Of a DNA stretch of 64,000 nucleotides, positions 32,401 to 43,953 are shown piece by piece; the stretch's first letter is position 1; every line of letters begins with the position of its first letter. The stretch covers positions 2,497,972-2,561,971 of the forward strand of contig JASKMD010000019.1 in NCBI GenBank assembly GCA_030144725.1, written 5' to 3'. A program made the translations under genes and the position numbers. The DNA is from Haematococcus lacustris (Eukaryota; Chlorophyta; Chlorophyceae; Chlamydomonadales; Haematococcaceae). The notes beneath the pieces were generated by a model that made no database searches, was not told the DNA's origin, and worked only from the letters and a program-made list of their open reading frames with translations.

Positions 32401-33673
32401 GCTAAGCATATGCATTAATGCATCAACGACTTGCAACACCTCCGCATAAGGTGACAAGGTGACAACACCATACAACACCAACAACAACACCAACAACAAC
32501 ACCAACAACAACAACACCACACCACACCATGGTGACAACACAAGAACACAACGACACACCACACCACACCACAATGACTACACAACAACATCACAACAAG
32601 GCGGCAAGATGACAACGAGTATGCACGCTACAACAAGGGTGATGCTACAACTCTCCTTGGTGATGTACTACACCGGGTGCAACTTCATAGCCTCCTCTTA
32701 TGTGCTCCCGCTATCCTTGACCCACCACACATGCATTGACGCCCACCTACCACACCTACACCTATGCCATGTCGCACAACAAGCATGGGCTGACAACCAC
32801 CCAAGTGCTTCACCATCCAGCTATCGTCCCCTTTGGAGAGGGATGGGTAGGGTCATTGCGGTGGGAAGGGGGCTGGGTGTGGGCTGGGCTGGGCTGGGCT
32901 GGGCTGGGCTGGGCTGGGCTGGGCTGGGCTGGGCTGGGCTGGGCTGGGCTGGGCTGGGCTGGGCTGGGCTGGGCTGCTTCTGGCTGCTGCTCTACACCAT
33001 TGTAGCCTTGCCTGCAATCACCAAGCATACTACACATGTGATGCTTATGGTCAAGGCTGTTGCCACACTCCTGGCAAGCATGGCAAGCCTATGCTGATGC
33101 CACACACCTGTTGCTTTGAGTCATGCCATGTAGTTGTAGCTGTTGTTGTGCACAAGACAAGACAAGACATGCTGAACATTTGCTGCACCTCGAGGTTGCA
33201 CCTCCTAACTGCTCCTAGTGCTTATCCGCCCCACCGCTGTGCGCTTTCCCCTTCTCCTCCGATCTTGTCGCCGCGCCTCCTGGCTACGACTTGTTTTGCT
33301 ATCTCACTTGCACAAGCAACGCATGACACATTGATGCTATGCGATCGCACCTGTGTAGTCTTTGTCTCTTGCTTCCCTTACTCCACCGATCCGCGCCTCC
33401 CTTGCTCCTCCGATCCGACTGCTTATCGCCGCGCCTCCTGGCTACGACTTGTTAATGTACCTTCTGGCTCCTAGTCGCGCTTCCTCTTTGTGACTGGTCG
33501 CAGATGCCTGCGAGGCTGGAGGCTGATAGTTGGCGGGATGGGGGCTACTTCGCGAAGTCGCGACCTTAAGCCTAGTTGTGAGGCTACTCGTAGCTGATCG
33601 TGGCTCCTTTGAGGATTGGTCTTAGTGTGCATGCGGTTTGGCTGCATGGTACTTCAAATGCCGAGGTGTGCGT
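32401..33673. other. Interior of Y: simple repeats, no gene
   Basis: CAACAC repeats fill about 32460-32600. (GGGCT)n with about 19 units runs at 32879-32975. Near-duplicate segments at 33220-33300 and 33385-33470 share CGCCGCGCCTCCTGGCTACG. No reading frame shows a known family. Confidence 0.6.
32879..32975 (+). repeat. (GGGCT)n microsatellite
   Basis: About nineteen uninterrupted copies of the pentamer GGGCT. Confidence 0.97.
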
Positions 33674-33690
33674 CTTTACAGATTATCGCC

Positions 33691-34479
33691 ATCTGTACAG
33701 ATAAATACCCCTGGGAATCTGTACAGATTCCTTCCTTGCATCTGTTCAGATACCACTTGTTGACATCTGTACAGATTTTACCCTTGCTATCTGTACAGAT
33801 TTAATCTTGGGGCATCTGTACAGATAGTTATAGCTTAATCTGTACAGATACTAATTATCGCCATCTGTACAGATAAATACCCCCGGGAATCTGTACAGAT
33901 TCCTTCCTTGCATCTGTTCAGATACCACTTGTCGACATCTGTACAGATTTTACCCTTGCTATCTGTACAGATTTAAGCTTGGGGCATCTATACAGATAGT
34001 TATAGCTTAATCTGTACAGATACTAATTATCGCCATCTGTACAGATAAATACCCCCGGGAATCTGTACAGATTCCTTCCTTGCATCTGATCAGATACCAC
34101 TTGTCGACATCTGTACAGATTTTATCCTTGCTATCTGTACAGATTTTATCTTGGGGCATCTGTACAGATAATTATAGGTTTATCTGTACAGATGCTAATT
34201 ATCGCCATCTGTACAGATAAACACCATGGGAATCTGTACAGATAACCTCTCAATATCTGTACAGATGTTACCTTAATGCTATCTGTACAGATTTACCTAT
34301 AAATATCTGTACAGATGCACGTATCTGTACAGATTTCCCAAAATAATCTGTACAGATGACAAAAATTGGTATCTGTACAGATGCAAGGAAAGAATCTGTA
34401 CAGATGCCGCATATCCTTGGGGCCATCGACATGCATCTGTACAGATAACAGGCCCATTAGACGGGAATCTGTACAGATT
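33691..34479. repeat. Right subterminal array of ATCTGTACAGAT in Y, with 172-bp higher-order repeat
   Basis: About thirty copies of ATCTGTACAGAT or one-base variants. From 33682 the order of spacers repeats as a block: ATTATCGCC occurs at 33682, 33854, 34026 and 34198, exactly 172 bp apart, with seven sites per block. The last 280 bp has less regular spacing. The array ends about 175 bp from the right end of Y. Confidence 0.95.
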
Positions 34480-34657
34480 CCTTAAAAGGGGGGGGTACCT
34501 CGCGCGCGGATTGTTATATCTCCGCAACCGCTGCGAGTTAGGACTTCATTCAAGAGCGAGGTCCCCCTTAAACTCAACGCTCTATCGTTCTATCGGAGCA
34601 GAAAGTCCTTCCGATGCAAAAAAGGCCCCCGCGTCGGCCTTATTTATCGTGAGTGTT

Positions 34658-35375
34658 GCTTTGCCCGTTCACACGGAGGAATGCTGAGCTTGCCTTGCAC
34701 AATGTCATGTGCGCTGCTTGCCACCTACATCCCCGCCACCACCCTAGCCTAGCACCAAACCTGACCACAGAAGCAGCCAACCGTCCATAGCCTGCTCTTG
34801 GCAGAGTTACATCAAAGTGAAACTGCAGCCAACACACATCCAGCGCCTTGCTGAGACCCTGCAACATACTAGGCTGCACAACCTTACACCAACCTGCTCC
34901 TTGCAGGTCCCTACACAACCTGCCCTATGCAGAGCCTCATCTCTATCACCACAATCAGCCTGCTCAAACAGAGAACACATAGCTGCACTCCTGCCCTATG
35001 CAGAGACGCCTTACACCAGCAACAACACATACCTGGCCACCTCTAGGTACAGAGCACACCATGTGATCACCAACAACATCACCCTGCTCAAGCAGAGAAC
35101 AGTACCCTGCAGTGCACCAGCCTGCAGAGAGCCACATCATGCACCTGGCAGTCTATCTAATCTATCTACCAGGCATTGTCTGAAACTGACAGAAACGACA
35201 AGCAGGGCAAAGTGGCATGGGGGCCAGCCCAGTAGTCATATCTCGACGTCTTGGCATGCACTCTCATCTGACCCAGCACCATTCGCCACCCTTCGCCGCT
35301 TCTCCAACCCACAGTTCTACTGTCGACATCGCTCTGGGACGACTTGGTCGACCATTTGCAGCTCAACTCTAACAT
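34658..35375 (+). other. Interior of X, degenerate
   Basis: Continues X after Y. Loose repeats of CCTGC(TC)...GCAGAG every 40-60 bp are visible. No domain is recognised; a stop-free frame at 34817-35449 has no family motif. Confidence 0.4.
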
Positions 35376-35377
35376 TA

Positions 35378-35722
35378 CACTCCTACAATTTAGTCCCTGC
35401 GTTTGTCCCTGCGTTCTACCGACCTTGTCCGATCGGGCTGAAATTTTGATAGATGGCAGTTTTCAGAAAATAAAACATATTTTTCAAGAAAAATATTTGG
35501 GAAAATCCAAAAGCTGTTGCGCTGTGGCCCGCAACCTATCCCTGCACTTATCCCTGCACCTACTCCCCAGGGCCGCAGCGCAGCCGCCTTTGATTTTTTC
35601 AAAATATTATTTCTGAAAAATATGTTTTATTTTCTGCAAACTACCATCTATCAAAATTTCAGCCCGATCGGACAAGGTCGGTAGAACGCAGGGACAAACG
35701 CAGGGACTAAATTGTAGGAGTG
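35378..35722. mobile_element. MITE copy 1 with CACTC ends
   Basis: 345 bp with long inverted ends: it begins CACTCCTACAATTTAGTCCC and ends with the complement of the same. The inverted similarity extends for about 90-100 bp on each side. Flanked by TA on both sides (35376-35377, 35723-35724). The second copy is at 47892-48238. CACTC ends and a 2-bp duplication suggest a short CACTA-like element. Confidence 0.88.
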
Positions 35723-36099
35723 TAGCGGAGCCCCACAGCGGAGAGCTCGGATGCCCTTCTACGCTTCTATGAGGAGAACACCTTGCACAGGTACAGTCGC
35801 AGTTGTTGCACCGTCGCATCCCGCTTCGAGCGAGACCTCACAGCACAGTCGCAGTCCCATTACACACCCTGTTGGCATCAGCCACAGAGACGCACACAAC
35901 ATCTCTAGCTTCATGCACCCTGCTGGCTTCAGCCACAGAGACCATCAGCTACAGCCTACACTCCTGCATTCCATGCAGAGAACATCATACACAACATGGC
36001 AGCAAAGCTATCCAGCCTAGCAGCCTGACCACACAAACAAGCCGCATAGCTTCACAGCATGCGCACTCACTTGCATCCCAGGTAGCACCTGAGGTAGCA

Positions 36100-36333
36100 C
36101 ACAACAACGGTCAACTTGACCACATCCCAGGCAAACTCAACGTGGGGGCGGACGCGCTATCCCATAGGCCTGACTATCACGTGTATGCTCACATCATGCA
36201 GCTGCACACACTCAAATTGGGCATCACCGCCCAGGGCACAGATCACTCGCACTCTGTCACCCAACAAATCATACTTGCTGGCAAATCACGCCAGTTCACA
36301 ATCGCGGGCAATCTGTTGTTCCACACTGGCTGA
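36100..36333 (+). pseudogene. RNase H/integrase-linker remnant of element X pol
   Basis: The frame reads GQLDHIPGKLNVGADALSHR, which is the conserved end of gypsy RNase H and start of the linker to integrase, then runs about 50 residues to a stop. No other pol domain is left in X, so this is the remains of its coding region. It ends about 57 bp before element B. Confidence 0.75.
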
Positions 36334-36390
36334 GGGCTCCGCAGGTTTTATATCCCTGTTGGCACAATGGCTCCAACCTGACATGTGAGG

Positions 36391-36690
36391 TGTAAAGTGC
36401 GCACCTCTGGAAGAGATTGCCGCTTCGCGTCGTCTGGGCTGTCTCGTGAATGCGAGCCGTGGCGGGACGCGGGTTACACGTGTAGTGTGAGATTTGGCAG
36501 GTTAAAGACTAGCGACATTGCGTTCGTGAGTACAACTGGTTCGATCCCAGGGAGCCCCGTTCAAAGCTCTAGCCATTCTCGCAACACACCGCTGTAACCC
36601 AACACCCTAGTCGGAAGTCACCGCCTCGACTGGACCGGCCTTCGAGCTTGTGTCAAAAGGTCATCTGACGTTGCGTCCCCGCACGTTACA
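36391..36690 (+). repeat. 5' LTR of B
   Basis: 300 bp, with GGCAGGTTAAAG at 36497 and the T-arm-like GGTTCGATCCC at 36538-36548. Confidence 0.95.
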
Positions 36691-36692
36691 GC

Positions 36693-36704
36693 TGGTTTCC
36701 GACC
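36693..36704 (+). promoter_or_regulatory. Primer-binding site of B
   Basis: TGGTTTCCGACC two bases after the 5' LTR, identical to that of A and D. Confidence 0.75.
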
Positions 36705-36734
36705 CCGAGCATTTAAGCTCGCGGTCCAGTCAAC

Positions 36735-38360
36735 ATGACTTCAACTACCCAAAATGTCGCTTCGGCGAATAAGACCAATGGCGCCTCTGGCGTCCTTCCT
36801 CCAGCTTCAGCTGTTACAGCTACAGCGGAGACGGGTCCTGCACTCGGTGCAGCACCGGAGCCGGGCGAGTTGCCCGCTTCACTTCCCGCAGGAGGCCAAC
36901 AGTTGGCTGAGGAAGAGGAGCTTCTGGACGAGTTTGGCCTGTACCAACTCGACAGCACTTCGACTCCAGTCGACGAGCTCAACGCGCAAATTGCCACCCT
37001 CCAGGCGCAACTGGTCGCAGCGCAGGCCAACAACCAGCAAGCTGGTTCGCTGGTGAGTCCTCTTGCTGCTAAGCGTGCTGCTAATGCTGCTTTGCTGTCA
37101 GCAAGCCCTAGTCCAGCTAAGAGGCCAGTCGAAGTAGCGTCGCAGCTAGTCAGGCCTTTGGCTGCTGCTCTGCGCGCACTCCAACACTTGACTGCTGCAA
37201 TGCACCAGCCTGTTGCGCAGAAAGATGTTGCCTCGGGTTCACCCGGCACTTCGAACCCTCGCACACTTGCTGCTGTGCGGGACAAGTATGTTGGGGTTCG
37301 CCCCACTGCTGCGCCCCTGCCTGCCAATGCCACTGCTGTTGCTGGTCCTGATTCCAACTCACGTCGCGGGTTGCCCGTGACTGAGCGGTGGACTGATGCC
37401 AGTTCGACCTCCGGTCGCCGTGCTCTGTCATTCCTGGAAGACCTTGAAGCACACTGTGTTGCACATGGCCTGGACCCTGCTCTTGCTCTGCCCTCTTTCC
37501 TGTCAGGGAAGGCTAGGGATGTGTGGTTCCAGTCTGTTAGGGACTCATATGCCCTTACCCACTCTGGCTACCCCACATGGCCCTACCTGTCACAGCAGTT
37601 CCTTGAGTTTGTAGGAGAGGACCTCACCACTGATGCTGATGCAGCACGTGCTAAGCTCCTTGACTCAACTCACCTGCGTATGACTAATGGTGTTGCCCTG
37701 TCAGCATACATTACTGACTTCAGGAACACCCTCACCTTGGCTGGCAAGGACTGCATGACAGATTCCATGCTTGTGAATGTCTTCCAGCGTGGCCTGTCAG
37801 CAGACCTGCGTGGTCCTGTTGCCAAGGATCTGCGTGCCCTTGTGGCCCCCACTTTGGATGAAGCCATTAAGGCTGCCATCACCAACCACAAGGCCCTTGT
37901 GGCTGCTGCTGGCTCTGGTGTGCATCCTGCCTCAAGGCGCCCGGTTGCTGTTGTGCACCAGGTGGCCCAAGTGCAACGTGGGCTGCAGAACCTGGCCAGG
38001 TTTCCTGGTCCACCTCCTGGGCGTCCTGCTGCTCCCTCAGCTGACAGTGAGGGTCCCCCTCCTGCCAGTGGCTACTGCTACCACTGTGGATTGTCATCCC
38101 ACTGGACTAAGCACTGCAAGAGGAAGGCCTCTGGCATGAGCAAGGAAGAGGCCATGAAGGATGCTGGTACCTGGGAGCTGATGCAAGACCTGAAGAAGGG
38201 TGGCTCTGCCCCCTACAAGGCTGCAAAGCGTGACCGCAGCCCTGACCGTGGTGGTGACCATGCTGGTCCCTCCAGGCAGTACCAGGGTAGACGCCCTCAG
38301 ACTGCCAGGATGGAGGCCAATGGCATGGTGAAGCACTTTCAGAAGTATCAGCGCAAATAG
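36735..38360 (+). CDS. gag: Gag of element B
   Basis: 541 residues. The N-terminus is Ala/Pro-rich with an acidic patch and a short heptad stretch; the central Gag domain carries RALSFLEDLEAHC, LPSFLSGKARDVW and FLEFVGEDL, and near residue 455 there is one CCHC knuckle, CYHCGLSSHWTKHC, with the standard 2-4-4 spacing for RNA packaging. The tail is basic. The frame ends in AAA-TAG-GAG and stays open afterwards into pol. Confidence 0.92.
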   Translation: MTSTTQNVASANKTNGASGVLPPASAVTATAETGPALGAAPEPGELPASLPAGGQQLAEEEELLDEFGLYQLDSTSTPVDELNAQIATLQAQLVAAQANNQQAGSLVSPLAAKRAANAALLSASPSPAKRPVEVASQLVRPLAAALRALQHLTAAMHQPVAQKDVASGSPGTSNPRTLAAVRDKYVGVRPTAAPLPANATAVAGPDSNSRRGLPVTERWTDASSTSGRRALSFLEDLEAHCVAHGLDPALALPSFLSGKARDVWFQSVRDSYALTHSGYPTWPYLSQQFLEFVGEDLTTDADAARAKLLDSTHLRMTNGVALSAYITDFRNTLTLAGKDCMTDSMLVNVFQRGLSADLRGPVAKDLRALVAPTLDEAIKAAITNHKALVAAAGSGVHPASRRPVAVVHQVAQVQRGLQNLARFPGPPPGRPAAPSADSEGPPPASGYCYHCGLSSHWTKHCKRKASGMSKEEAMKDAGTWELMQDLKKGGSAPYKAAKRDRSPDRGGDHAGPSRQYQGRRPQTARMEANGMVKHFQKYQRK

Positions 38361-40712
38361 GAGTTTGCTCCGCCAGTAAACCAAAACTGTGCTGAGTACT
38401 CTGAGGCATGCATTGTGTGTGAACCTGCTCATGTGCTGACTGCTGCACATGCTGATGGGGAATCCCTGCACTTTGCCTTTGCTGGTCACCTGAATGAGCA
38501 TCCTGCACGTGTCCCGTGTGACACTGGTGCTACCCACAGCTTTGTCAGTGCATCATTTGTTGATGCACATGCTGTACCTGTCCACATGTTGAAGCACATG
38601 CAAGAGTGGCATGCTGCTAACAACACTGTGTTGAGCTGTTCCCAGTTTGTCAAGGCTGAGCTGAGATTGCCAGGTGTTACTGTACCCTGCCAACTCAATG
38701 TCATGCCTTCCCTCTTGCCAGACTTTGATGTGCTGCTGGGGAATGACTGGTTGAATGAACATGAGGCCGTGATGTCATACCAGGACAAGACACTCAGCCT
38801 GGCATGTGACAAGAGTGAGCCAGTAGTGCTGCCATGTCCTTCTGCTGGTGTGTCTCAGTCAGGGCAGTCTGCTGTAAGCAACCCTGCCTCTTTCCTGGTC
38901 AATGCTCTACGTGCAAAACCCCCTCTGGCTTCTGCAAAAGTTGCTGCCAGGTGGTTACGAAAAGGAGGCACAGGTGTCCTGGCCCTGATCACTGTGGACA
39001 ATTCCAGTACCCCTGATCCAGCTCCAGCTGAACCTGACCTACCTCCAGGTGTGTCCCAGGCACTCAATGCTTTGCTGGATGAGTATGCTGATGTGTTTGC
39101 ACCCATCACATCTCTGCCACCTGAGCGTCCTGTGGGCCATGCCATCCCTCTTGTGCCTGATGCACGACCCTCTGTGGTACCTCAATACCGCATGAGCCAG
39201 GAAGAGCATGCTGAGCTGAAGAAGCAGGTGCAGGACCTACTTGCCAAGGGCATGATAGAACCAAGCTCCAGTCCTTTTGCTGCTCCTATCCTGTTTGTCA
39301 AGAAGAAGTCTGGTGAGTTACGCATGTGCCTTGATTACCGTCAGCTCAACAAGATCACCATCAGGGATCAGTATCCACTGCCCAGGATTGATGACTTGTT
39401 TGACAAGCTGTCAGGCTGCACTGTGTTTTCTTCCCTAGACCTTCAAGCAGGTTACAACCAGATCAGGATCACCCCTGAAGATGTGCCCAAGACGGCCTTC
39501 AGGACCCCTGACGGCCACTACCAGTTCAAGGTACTGTCATTTGGGCTCTGCAATGCACCTGCTACATTCCAGCGTGTCATGAATGATGCCTTTGCACCAG
39601 TCCTGAACCAGTGTGCCCTGGTGTACCTGGATGACATCTTGGTCATGTCCAAATCTGTGGACGAGCATTTGAAGCATCTCAGAAAGGTCTTTGACCTCCT
39701 GAGGCTCAACAAGCTCTATGCCAAGCAGTCCAAATGTGAATTCATGCGTACCACGCTGAAATTCCTTGGCCATGTCATCTTTGCTGGTGCTATTGCTGTG
39801 GACCCTGAGAAAATCAAGAGCATTTCTTCCTGGCCTGTGCCTCAATCCCTGCAACAGCTCCAGTCATTCCTAGGTGCTGCTAATTTTGTGCGCAAATTTG
39901 TGCATAATTTCAGTGTCCTAGCTGCACCTCTCACAGATCTGTGTGGCAAAGCTGGTGACTCATTTCTGTGGCACAATTGGCCTGCTGATGAGCTGAAAGC
40001 CTTTGCTTCCCTCAAAGCTGCTGTTGCCCAGGTCCCCATGCTACGTCTACCTGATCACACCCAGCCCTTCCAGGTCTACTGTGATGCCTCACTCCAAGGA
40101 GTAGGAGCAGTCCTGATGCAAGATGGCTACCCCCTTGCATACCTCAGCAAGAAGCTGTCTTCTGCTGAGCGTAACTACACCACTGGTGAGCAAGAGCTTC
40201 TTGCCCTCATCACTGCATGCAAGGAGTGGAGGTGTTACCTTGAGGGTGTACCATTCACACTCTTCACCGATCATAAGCCTTTGACTGCTCTGCCCACCCA
40301 GAAGGTGCTGTCTAGACGTCAGGCTAGGTGGATGGAGTTTCTGTCACGGTTTACATTTGACCTGCAGTACCTGCCAGGTGATGCTAATCCTGCTGACCCA
40401 CTGTCCCGGATACCTGCTGGACCCCAGGACTGTGCCATGGTGTGTGTTGTTACCACCCGGCGGCAAGCTAAACAGTCTTTGGAGAGGGGGGAAGTGCGTG
40501 TGGCGCAGGCTCTGCCTCAGGTTCCACCTGTGGGTACTCCCTCAAATGCCCCCACTGCCGTTGATGCTTTGGCCCCCCGGCCCACAGTGTCTGATAACCC
40601 TGTTGCTGCTCACCATAGTAGGCTCCCTGAGCTTGAGGCCCCATCTGCTGCTGACACCTCAGTGCACTATCCTGCAGCTCCTGCCCACCCATTGGAACTG
40701 GCTGATCACCTG
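38361..40712 (+). pseudogene. pol: Pol of element B, N-terminal part (protease, RT, RNase H)
   Basis: In the same frame as gag and open from the codon after its TAG. Protease CDTGATHSFV lies near 38520, reverse transcriptase YLDDILVMS near 39625, RNase H CDASLQGVGAVLMQ near 40080 and TDHKPL near 40270, and the linker DPLSRIPAGPQ near 40400. The frame is intact up to the N gap at 40713. No ATG lies between the stop and the protease region, so expression by readthrough is likely. The polyprotein is disrupted by element W after ELADHL, just before the integrase zinc domain. Confidence 0.9.
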
Positions 40713-41212
40713 NNNNNNNNNNNNNNNNNNNNNNNNNNNNNNNNNNNNNNNNNNNNNNNNNNNNNNNNNNNNNNNNNNNNNNNNNNNNNNNNNNNNNNNN
40801 NNNNNNNNNNNNNNNNNNNNNNNNNNNNNNNNNNNNNNNNNNNNNNNNNNNNNNNNNNNNNNNNNNNNNNNNNNNNNNNNNNNNNNNNNNNNNNNNNNNN
40901 NNNNNNNNNNNNNNNNNNNNNNNNNNNNNNNNNNNNNNNNNNNNNNNNNNNNNNNNNNNNNNNNNNNNNNNNNNNNNNNNNNNNNNNNNNNNNNNNNNNN
41001 NNNNNNNNNNNNNNNNNNNNNNNNNNNNNNNNNNNNNNNNNNNNNNNNNNNNNNNNNNNNNNNNNNNNNNNNNNNNNNNNNNNNNNNNNNNNNNNNNNNN
41101 NNNNNNNNNNNNNNNNNNNNNNNNNNNNNNNNNNNNNNNNNNNNNNNNNNNNNNNNNNNNNNNNNNNNNNNNNNNNNNNNNNNNNNNNNNNNNNNNNNNN
41201 NNNNNNNNNNNN
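40713..41212. other. Assembly gap (500 N)
   Basis: Exactly 500 N, the standard gap size. It falls between pol and the ACCAGTACTGGT array and hides the left end of element W. Confidence 0.99.
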
Positions 41213-41780
41213 GGACCAGTACTGGTTGGGGGTGGACCAGTATTGGTTGTGGGTGGACCAGTACTGGTTGTGGGTGGACCAGTACTGGTTGGGGGTGGAC
41301 CAGTACTGGTTGGGGGGTGGACCAGTACTGGTTGGGGGTGGACCAGTACTGGTTGGGGGTGGACCAGTACTGGTTGGGGGTGGACCAGTACTGGTTGGGG
41401 GTGGACCAGTACTGGTTGGGGGTGGACCAGTACTGGTTGGGGGGTGGACCAGTACTGGTTGGGGGTGGACCAGTACTGGTTGGGGGTGGACCAGTACTGG
41501 TTGGGGGTGGACCAGTACTGGTTGGGGGGTGGACCAGTACTGGTTGGGGGTGGACCAGTACTGGTTGGGGGTGGACCAGTACTGGTTGGGGGTGGACCAG
41601 TACTGGTTGGGGGGTGGACCAGTACTGGTTGGGGGTGGACCAGTACTGGTTGGGGGTGAACCAGTACTGGTTGGGGGTGAACCAGTACTGGTTGTGGGTG
41701 GACCAGTACTGGTTGGGGGGGCGGCCAGTACTGGTTGGGGGTGGACCAGTACTGGTTGGGGGTGGACCAGTACTGGTTTT
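41213..41780. repeat. Minisatellite centred on palindrome ACCAGTACTGGT
   Basis: About 27 visible copies of GGACCAGTACTGGTTGGGGGT (written here as the 12-bp palindrome ACCAGTACTGGT plus a 9-10 bp G-rich spacer), period 21-22 bp, continuing into the N gap. Its reading frames ([12 protein letters not shown]) are not coding. Confidence 0.97.
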
Positions 41781-42025
41781 CTCGTATCTCCTCAGCCCGA
41801 TTTTTCCTCGATTTTAGGTTTACACCCCCATTCTTAGAACCGCTAAAAAATACATTCCATCAAGCCACTTTGTCAAAATTTTCAACTTTTCTCATGAACT
41901 TTTCTGCGAGTCTTTGGCCCGAGACAGTCTTGTACTCCCCTAGGTCACAGCAGCCTACATACCAAGTTTCAGAGCTGAACTCTCAAGTTTTCCAAGCCAG
42001 CCAGGCCTTAATTTGCCGGAGTGTG
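41213..42025. mobile_element. Element W: CACTA-like insertion in pol of B (right end visible)
   Basis: The visible part consists of the ACCAGTACTGGT array and about 245 bp of unique sequence that ends GAGTGTG at 42025. Read on the minus strand the end is CACACTCCGGCAAATTAAGG, which matches the end of element Z (CACACTCGTGCAAATTAAGG), and the similarity continues for about 110 bp. It is flanked by AC (GT when read inward), as Z is. The left end is lost in the gap, so size and target duplication are unknown. Confidence 0.75.
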
Positions 42026-43397
42026 ACCCGGCGTTTACTGCTGAAGCTGATCTGTCTGGCATGTACATGGACGACCATGGCCTGTGGCGGCGCACTGGCA
42101 AGGGCACAGTGATGGTTCCCAATGACCCTGAACTGCGTGAGTACATTCTGCATGAAATGCATGATGCTGCCTATGCTGGTCATGTGGGTATAACCAAAAC
42201 CCTTGAGAGGCTGTCACGAGTGTTCTACTGGGACACCATGCGTGCTGATGTCAGGCACTATGTCACTACCTGTGATGCCTGCCAGCGTGACAAGTCCTCC
42301 ACACTGAAGCCTGGTGGCTTACTCAACCCACTGTCCATTCCGACGCGATGGACCTGATCACCAAGCTGCCATCTGCTGCACATGGGTTTGATGCCATCTG
42401 TGTCTTTGTTGACAGGCTCAGTAAGATGGTGCACTTTGTGCCCTGCAAGGAGAGCATGAATGCCAAGGGCTTTGCCCGTCTGTTTGTTGACAATGTCTTC
42501 AAACTGCATGGCCTGCCAAAAGACATGGTCTCTGACCGTGGTCCCCATTTCCACAACACTTTCTGGCACCATGTGCAGAAGTTGCTGGGCATGAGGGGAT
42601 CCCTGTCTTCCTCCTATCACCCTCAGTCTGATGGCCAGACTGAGAGGTACAACCGTGTGTTGGAAGAGATGCTACGTCATTACATCTCTCCCACCCAAGC
42701 TGACTGGCCTGACTATCTGTCACTTGCTGAGTTTGCTGTGAACAACTCATGGCAAGAGTCCATCAAGTCTACACCGTTCCTGGTTAATACCGGACAGTCC
42801 CCCATTACCCCTATGCTCCACTCTCTACCTGACAAGGGGCGGTGCCCTGAAGGCCTGTCCTATGCTACTTGGTGGCAGGAGGCTGTGGCTAAGGCCAAGC
42901 TATGCATGCAGGCTGCTCAGCAACGTCAAGCTGCCTATGCCAACCAGGACCGTCGAGATGTGCACTACAAGGTGGGTCAAATGGTCCTGCTCAGCACTAA
43001 GAACATGAGGTTGAAGCCAGGCAAAGCACGTAAGCTGCTGCCACGTTTCGTGGGCCCCTTCAAGGTGCTTGACTTGGTTGGCCAGGTTGCAGTGAACCTG
43101 CAGCTGCCTGCCTCCATGTCACGTCTTCACCCTGTGTTCCATGTGTCACTCATCAAACCCTACACTGGCACTGATGTGGGCTTCATGCCTCCGCCTGTTG
43201 AGTGGCTTGATGAGGAGCCTGTGTACTATGTTGAGCGTCTGCTGGACCACAGACATGTGCATGCAGGAAAGGCCAAGGAGTACCTGGTGCAGTGGGAAGG
43301 CTATGATGCCGACCACAACACCTGGGAGCCACGTTCCAACTTGGTTGGCTGTGACAAGATCCTGGCTGAGTACAATGCAGCTCACAACCTGAAGTAA
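42026..43397 (+). pseudogene. pol: Pol of element B, C-terminal part (integrase, chromodomain)
   Basis: Resumes with DPAFTAEADLSGMY and the HHCC domain (HEMHDAAYAGHVG, CDACQ). Near 42345 the sequence jumps from PLSIP to MDLITKL: roughly 20 bases that encode the conserved GYRWE region in elements A and C are missing, and the frame shifts. The second frame, from 42348, carries the catalytic core (SDRGPHF, DGQTERYN) and the chromodomain (VERLLDHRHV, YLVQWEGYD, TWEPRSNL) and ends at 43397. The deletion alone would inactivate this copy. Confidence 0.9.
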
Positions 43398-43648
43398 GTC
43401 CTAGGCTATGCATGCTGGTATGCTGCTGGACTTTGGCATTCTCAGCATGCTTGTACCTCTGGTCAGCTGCTACCTGTGTGGTTATGGTTTCCCTGTGTCT
43501 AGTCGGCACGATGGTCTTTGACCGCTCCCTAAGCTATGACCTGGTGCGCCCTTTGGGTTGCCCAGTAGCTAAATCAGCATGCTGTAGGCAATGCGAGTCA
43601 CGTGGTTTTACCCGTGGCGGAACGGAAGCCCCTTTGGAGGGGGAGGAA

Positions 43649-43948
43649 TGTAAAGTGCGCACCTCTGGAAGAGATTGCCGCTTCGCGTCGTCTGGGCTGT
43701 CTCGTGAATGCGAGCCGTCGCGGGACGCGGGTTACACGTGTAGTGTGAGATTTGGCAGGTTAAAGACTAGCGACATTGCGTTCGTGAGTACAACTGGTTC
43801 GATCCCAGGGAGCCCCGTTCAAAGCTCTAGCCATTCTCGCAACACACCGCTGTAACCCAACACCCTAGTCGGAAGTCACCGCCTCGACTGGACCGGCCTT
43901 CGAGCTTGTGTCAAAAGGTCATCTGACGTTGCGTCCCCGCACGTTACA
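43649..43948 (+). repeat. 3' LTR of B
   Basis: Pair of 36391-36690; preceded by the polypurine tract at about 43634-43648. Confidence 0.95.
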
Positions 43949-43953
43949 TGAGG

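Larger units (their letters stand above)
24579..34655. mobile_element. Element Y: non-autonomous CACTA-like transposon, hosting element D
   Basis: The left end CACTCACGATAAACAAGG and the complement of the right end CACTCACGATAAATAAGG form terminal inverted repeats. The dinucleotide TT lies on each side (24577-24578 and 34656-34657), a 2-bp target duplication. Each end is followed, after about 145-180 bp, by an array of the palindrome ATCTGTACAGAT, which is the layout of CACTA subterminal repeats. Between the arrays lie only 53-bp tandem repeats, simple repeats and the nested retrotransposon D. No transposase frame is present, so Y must be moved by another element. Confidence 0.82.
36391..43948 (+). 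mobile_element. Element B: chromodomain Ty3/gypsy, interrupted by element W
   Basis: Two 300-bp LTRs (36391-36690 and 43649-43948) begin TGTAAAGTGCG and end CGTTACA; I see one difference between them (GCCGTGGCGG versus GCCGTCGCGG). The perfect duplication TGAGG flanks the element (36386-36390 and 43949-43953). Order: LTR, TGGTTTCCGACC primer site, gag, TAG, pol, polypurine tract (GGAGGGGGAGGAA), LTR. Pol is broken by the CACTA-like element W and an assembly gap, and by a small deletion in the integrase. Confidence 0.94.

Noticed and set aside
33691..34479. Regularly spaced palindromes as a CRISPR array
   Set aside because: The host is eukaryotic, spacers are short and unequal and recur every 172 bp as blocks, and no cas gene is present. 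Subterminal repeats of a transposon explain the array better.
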